21,943 nt of DNA from contig CAZZBZ010000054.1 in the NCBI GenBank assembly GCA_964653025.1, positions 1 through 21,943 on the forward strand. Reading direction: 5' to 3'. Numbering within the stretch: position 1 is the stretch's first letter; the number at the start of each line of letters is the position of its first letter. Position numbers and translations under genes: made by a program. This document shows positions 19,469 to 21,943 of this stretch, one piece after another. This DNA is from JABWAM01 sp964653025. Its GTDB lineage: Bacteria; Verrucomicrobiota; Verrucomicrobiia; JABWAM01. Under the pieces are notes generated by a model. It searched no databases and was not told the origin of the DNA. It was given only the letters and a program-made list of their open reading frames with translations.

Positions 19469-21526
19469 CTACTTCTTCGAAGCGCCGTTTTCGGGTCCCG
19501 CGGCCTCGTCGAGATTGTGGTGGTTCACCACGGTGCCGTCGTCCCGCGCGTCGCGCTTCACGTGGGGAAGGGCCTTAAAAAGCCGGATGAGGTCGCGCGT
19601 GCCGCCCCAGGTAAACCAGACCGTCGTCACAATCCCAACAAGGAGCGGCACCACGATCTGGTTGATATGCCAGTAGGTGGACCAGACGTGCAGCGGCCAC
19701 GGGCGAATAAGGTACCAGAGCGTCATCACCCCCCAAATGGCAAACCAGAACATGCTCCACCAGAACATGCTCCCCGAGATGATTTTGTCGCCCCGGGTAA
19801 ACTCGCGGTCGAAACCCATCAGTGAACCCCAGGTAAACTTCCGTTTCGAGGTCTCGGGGGAAGCGCCTCCGAGGGAGTATTTTCCGCGGTGGAGCATCCG
19901 ATCCATGTTGAAGGGCTCCTTGCAGGTGAGGAGGGAGACAACCACGTAGACGACCACCGCCGCGAGCATCGCGTAGAAGTACATCACCTGTCCGTTGGCC
20001 GGGAACTTGTCCGCATGAGTTGCGAGGTAATCGCGGAGGCCCGTCGCACCGCTGTCCCCGGCGAGGCGGACGAGCCACGGGTTGATCGGCTTCCAGGCCT
20101 GCTGCAGCGTGATGACAAAAACCGCGAGGCCCGAGCCGGTGATCATCCCGGCCCATGCGGCGGCGGTAGTGCCCCGTTTCCAGTAGAGTCCGCCGAGGAT
20201 CGCGCAGCCGGAACCCCCGAGGAAGATCGCCCCGGTGATGGCAAAAAACATCAGGATGTAATCCGTCTGCTGAAAAAGAAGGCTGAAGAAAAAGGCGAAG
20301 ATCCCCACCCCGGCGATGGACCAACGCAGGAGCCGGATATGCTGCTTCGGCGTGAAGGGCTTCTTGCGGAAGGGAAGGATGACGTCCTGGATGAAGATGC
20401 TCCCCCACGAGTGCATGTAGGAGCCGTCGCAGGCGATCATCGCAAAGAACATGATCGAGGCGAAGGCGCCCTTCACCCCGATGGGGAGCAGGTGGGAGAG
20501 GGCCACGGGTGCCCGCATCTGATTCTGGATCTGGACGCTGTCGATCGCCTTGAGTTGATCGTTCACGGCCATGGCCCCGGCGGCGAAGTCCGGGTGCGTC
20601 ATGTAGGTGAAGGCACAGATCCCGAGCAGGGTGATCATCACGCTCCGCGTCACTCCGCGCCAGCCACCCAGGATGTTCCCCATCTTCGCCTCGTGCGGGC
20701 TTGCCGCCGAGGAGCGGAATGCGTGCCCCCCCTGCCACGCCATCTGGTTGTAGAGCATGCTGAAGATCCCGATCATCACGTACCAGATGTTGAAGTCCGT
20801 CGCCCCCGCCGTGTCGAAAGGGTTGAGCATGGACTGGCCCTTCGGCACGTTCGACATCGCTCCCGAGATCTCGGACCAACTGAAGATCCACAGCAGCGCG
20901 ATCGCCACGATCACGTAGAACACCCCGGAGAGCAGACCCTCGATCGCGTCGCTCACCATGATCGTGAGTTGCCCCCCCGTCAGTGTCAGGAAAAGGGCGA
21001 AGCCGAGAAAGAAAAACATCAGGATGCCGAAGGTGGGCACCATGTGCCCGAGGAGCGGGACCTTCTGCGGCAGCCCGCAGTAGTTCACGAAGAAACGCGC
21101 CCCGACCGCCGGGAAGATCCCGTAGTTCACCACGCCCGAGACCCAGGCCATGATTCCGGCGAAGACCCGAAAGTTTCCGCTGTACCGGATCTCGAAGAAC
21201 TGGGCCAGCGTCATCGCCCGCGTCTCGCGGTAGCGGTAGATGACGAACCCCGTCAGCGAGATCACCAGGCCCACGGGGGCGCTGATCGTGTTCCACCAGC
21301 CGATGGCAAACCCGGCCTTGCAGATGTACTCGAAGATCGCCACCGCGCTGATCGCCCCGAACGCCGCCTCGCCCGCGGAGGTACACACGAGGTAGCGCCC
21401 TGCGCAGCGGCTCGCGCTCATGAAGTCCGCCACGCTCTTTACATGGCGCTGCGTCCCCCACGAGATGACGAGCACGACAATGAAGGGGATCAGGACGATC
21501 GCGTAGTCAATCCAGTGCATCGTCAT
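19469..21526 (-). CDS. Sodium:solute symporter family (SSS) transporter
   Basis: The 685-aa multi-spanning inner-membrane protein belongs to the SSS family, which moves sugars, amino acids or carboxylates with Na+. The N-terminus IDYAIVLIPFIVVLVISWG is the first membrane segment, followed by the family's SVADFMSASRCAGRYLVCTS loop, GEAAFGAISAVAIFEYICKAG and MTLAQFFEIRYSGNFRVFAG (SSS helix 3-4 signature). I see about 13-15 hydrophobic segments, including extra C-terminal ones (MFWWSMFWFAIWGVMTLWYL, then VVPLLVGIVTTVWFTWGG), and a charged tail. I start at ATG 21526; 21520 and 21574 are also possible and none has a Shine-Dalgarno sequence. The frame is open to the window edge, but upstream of 21574 it runs through repeats. 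Linkage to the heparinase-family gene suggests a saccharide or uronate substrate. Confidence 0.92.
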   Translation of the reverse strand: MTMHWIDYAIVLIPFIVVLVISWGTQRHVKSVADFMSASRCAGRYLVCTSAGEAAFGAISAVAIFEYICKAGFAIGWWNTISAPVGLVISLTGFVIYRYRETRAMTLAQFFEIRYSGNFRVFAGIMAWVSGVVNYGIFPAVGARFFVNYCGLPQKVPLLGHMVPTFGILMFFFLGFALFLTLTGGQLTIMVSDAIEGLLSGVFYVIVAIALLWIFSWSEISGAMSNVPKGQSMLNPFDTAGATDFNIWYVMIGIFSMLYNQMAWQGGHAFRSSAASPHEAKMGNILGGWRGVTRSVMITLLGICAFTYMTHPDFAAGAMAVNDQLKAIDSVQIQNQMRAPVALSHLLPIGVKGAFASIMFFAMIACDGSYMHSWGSIFIQDVILPFRKKPFTPKQHIRLLRWSIAGVGIFAFFFSLLFQQTDYILMFFAITGAIFLGGSGCAILGGLYWKRGTTAAAWAGMITGSGLAVFVITLQQAWKPINPWLVRLAGDSGATGLRDYLATHADKFPANGQVMYFYAMLAAVVVYVVVSLLTCKEPFNMDRMLHRGKYSLGGASPETSKRKFTWGSLMGFDREFTRGDKIISGSMFWWSMFWFAIWGVMTLWYLIRPWPLHVWSTYWHINQIVVPLLVGIVTTVWFTWGGTRDLIRLFKALPHVKRDARDDGTVVNHHNLDEAAGPENGASKK

Positions 21527-21796
21527 AGGAAGCGTCGCAGCAGACCAGAAGGTCCCCTCGACATCAAGGGGCATCGAACTTTTGTCGCGTCTCAAAAATG
21601 TTGGGCTTCGCGGGCAAATTCTCTCTCCCGTGGGACACCGCCGCCTACCGATGGTAGCCCCCGTGTCCCCAGGGTGGGATCGGATATTGTGGGCACGGAG
21701 TTGTGGAGGGGCACGCCTGCCCCGCGTTTCGCGCATAGGCGTCAAGCTAACGGGCATGGTCCCCGCGACTGATGGGCGGAGCCGAACCAGAAGAAG

Positions 21797-21825
21797 CCAC
21801 GGATGAAACACGGATTTCCACGGAT
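21797..21825. repeat. Triplicate CACGGAT short repeat
   Basis: Three CACGGAT units at about 10-bp spacing (21798-21804, 21809-21815, 21819-21825), the first and last preceded by C. Short arrays of this form recur in intergenic DNA of several bacterial groups; that generalisation is from memory. Confidence 0.6.
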
Positions 21826-21833
21826 AGAGGAGT

Positions 21834-21877
21834 GCGCCGATTCCGCCACACGGAATCGGCGCGTCTTCCGCGGAAGA
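21834..21877. repeat. Hairpin plus adjoining perfect palindrome
   Basis: GCGCCGATTCCG (21834-21845), loop ccaca, and CGGAATCGGCGC (21851-21862) form a perfect 12-bp stem. Immediately after it, TCTTCCGCGGAAGA (21864-21877) is a perfect 14-bp palindrome. No T-run follows on either strand. Confidence 0.8.
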
Positions 21878-21903
21878 TGTCGGAGTTCTGCCCATGGAGC
21901 ATG

Positions 21904-21926
21904 CCAGGTCCGTGTAGCGGACCTGG
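21904..21926. repeat. Short hairpin, 9-bp perfect stem
   Basis: CCAGGTCCG-tgtag-CGGACCTGG. With one mismatch the stem extends to 12 bp. Repeat-like in appearance, near the window's right end. Confidence 0.7.
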
Positions 21927-21943
21927 TATTCTGCTTCTGCCAT

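Larger units (their letters stand above)
21527..21943. other. Repeat-rich region upstream of the SSS gene (417 bp)
   Basis: No credible gene is seen, although the SSS reading frame stays open through it; that translation is Arg/Pro-rich with no homology signal and covers palindromes. It contains a 13-bp match to the hairpin repeat at 15342 (21704-21716), a TCAAGCTAACGGGCATG stretch (about 21740-21760) of repeat-like appearance, a CACGGAT triplet array and three palindromes. The SSS promoter should lie here but was not placed. Confidence 0.5.

Noticed and set aside
21527..21943. N-terminal extension of the SSS transporter to the window edge
   Set aside because: The extension runs through palindromes and short repeats, is Arg/Pro-rich, and the family N-terminus (first membrane helix) begins right after 21526.

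Overview
The window is high-GC DNA with tightly packed genes on both strands. I read 18 protein genes and no rRNA, tRNA, CRISPR array or transposase gene. The gene mix suggests a free-living, polysaccharide-using bacterium, possibly of the PVC group (Verrucomicrobiota, Kiritimatiellota or Lentisphaerota). Supporting points are a heparinase II/III-family enzyme beside an SSS symporter, orphan solute-binding proteins, an enolase-superfamily enzyme, NfnAB, several families of palindromic intergenic repeats, and start codons placed directly after -10-like boxes. This assignment is an inference; no phylogenetic marker was tested.

Layout. Positions 1-6025 hold housekeeping and envelope genes: miaB (cut by the left edge), lnt (lipoprotein N-acylation), nfnB and nfnA (electron-bifurcating ferredoxin:NADP oxidoreductase, overlapping by 4 bp) and an ExoD-family membrane protein. 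Positions 6039-9665 hold a nucleotide-sugar block. rmlB and an enolase-superfamily gene run leftward, and gmd runs rightward from a shared 187-bp intergenic region. gmd is followed closely by an ECF sigma factor, whose stop codon overlaps the start of an OppA-like lipoprotein.

Positions 11853-17484 form an accessory-looking stretch. It contains a 150-bp structured repeat in two inverted copies, a two-gene unit (a TPR-like secreted protein and a sugar-type solute-binding protein with a canonical EF-hand loop), a small secreted protein, an isochorismatase-family hydrolase, and a two-gene module (63-aa protein plus nucleotidyltransferase) that looks like a toxin-antitoxin unit. Two further long hairpin repeats lie in the gaps. 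Positions 17485-21526 carry an SSS symporter and a heparinase II/III-family protein in one direction, probably for uptake and cytoplasmic cleavage of a uronic-acid-type saccharide. The last 417 bp are a cluster of short palindromes and repeats.

The points most worth following up are the Y-shaped repeat, which has a compensatory base-pair change between its two copies; the toxin-antitoxin-like module bordered by repeats; the ECF sigma-OppA fusion-like arrangement with no visible anti-sigma gene; the EF-hand solute-binding protein; and a recurrent promoter geometry that predicts leaderless mRNAs.
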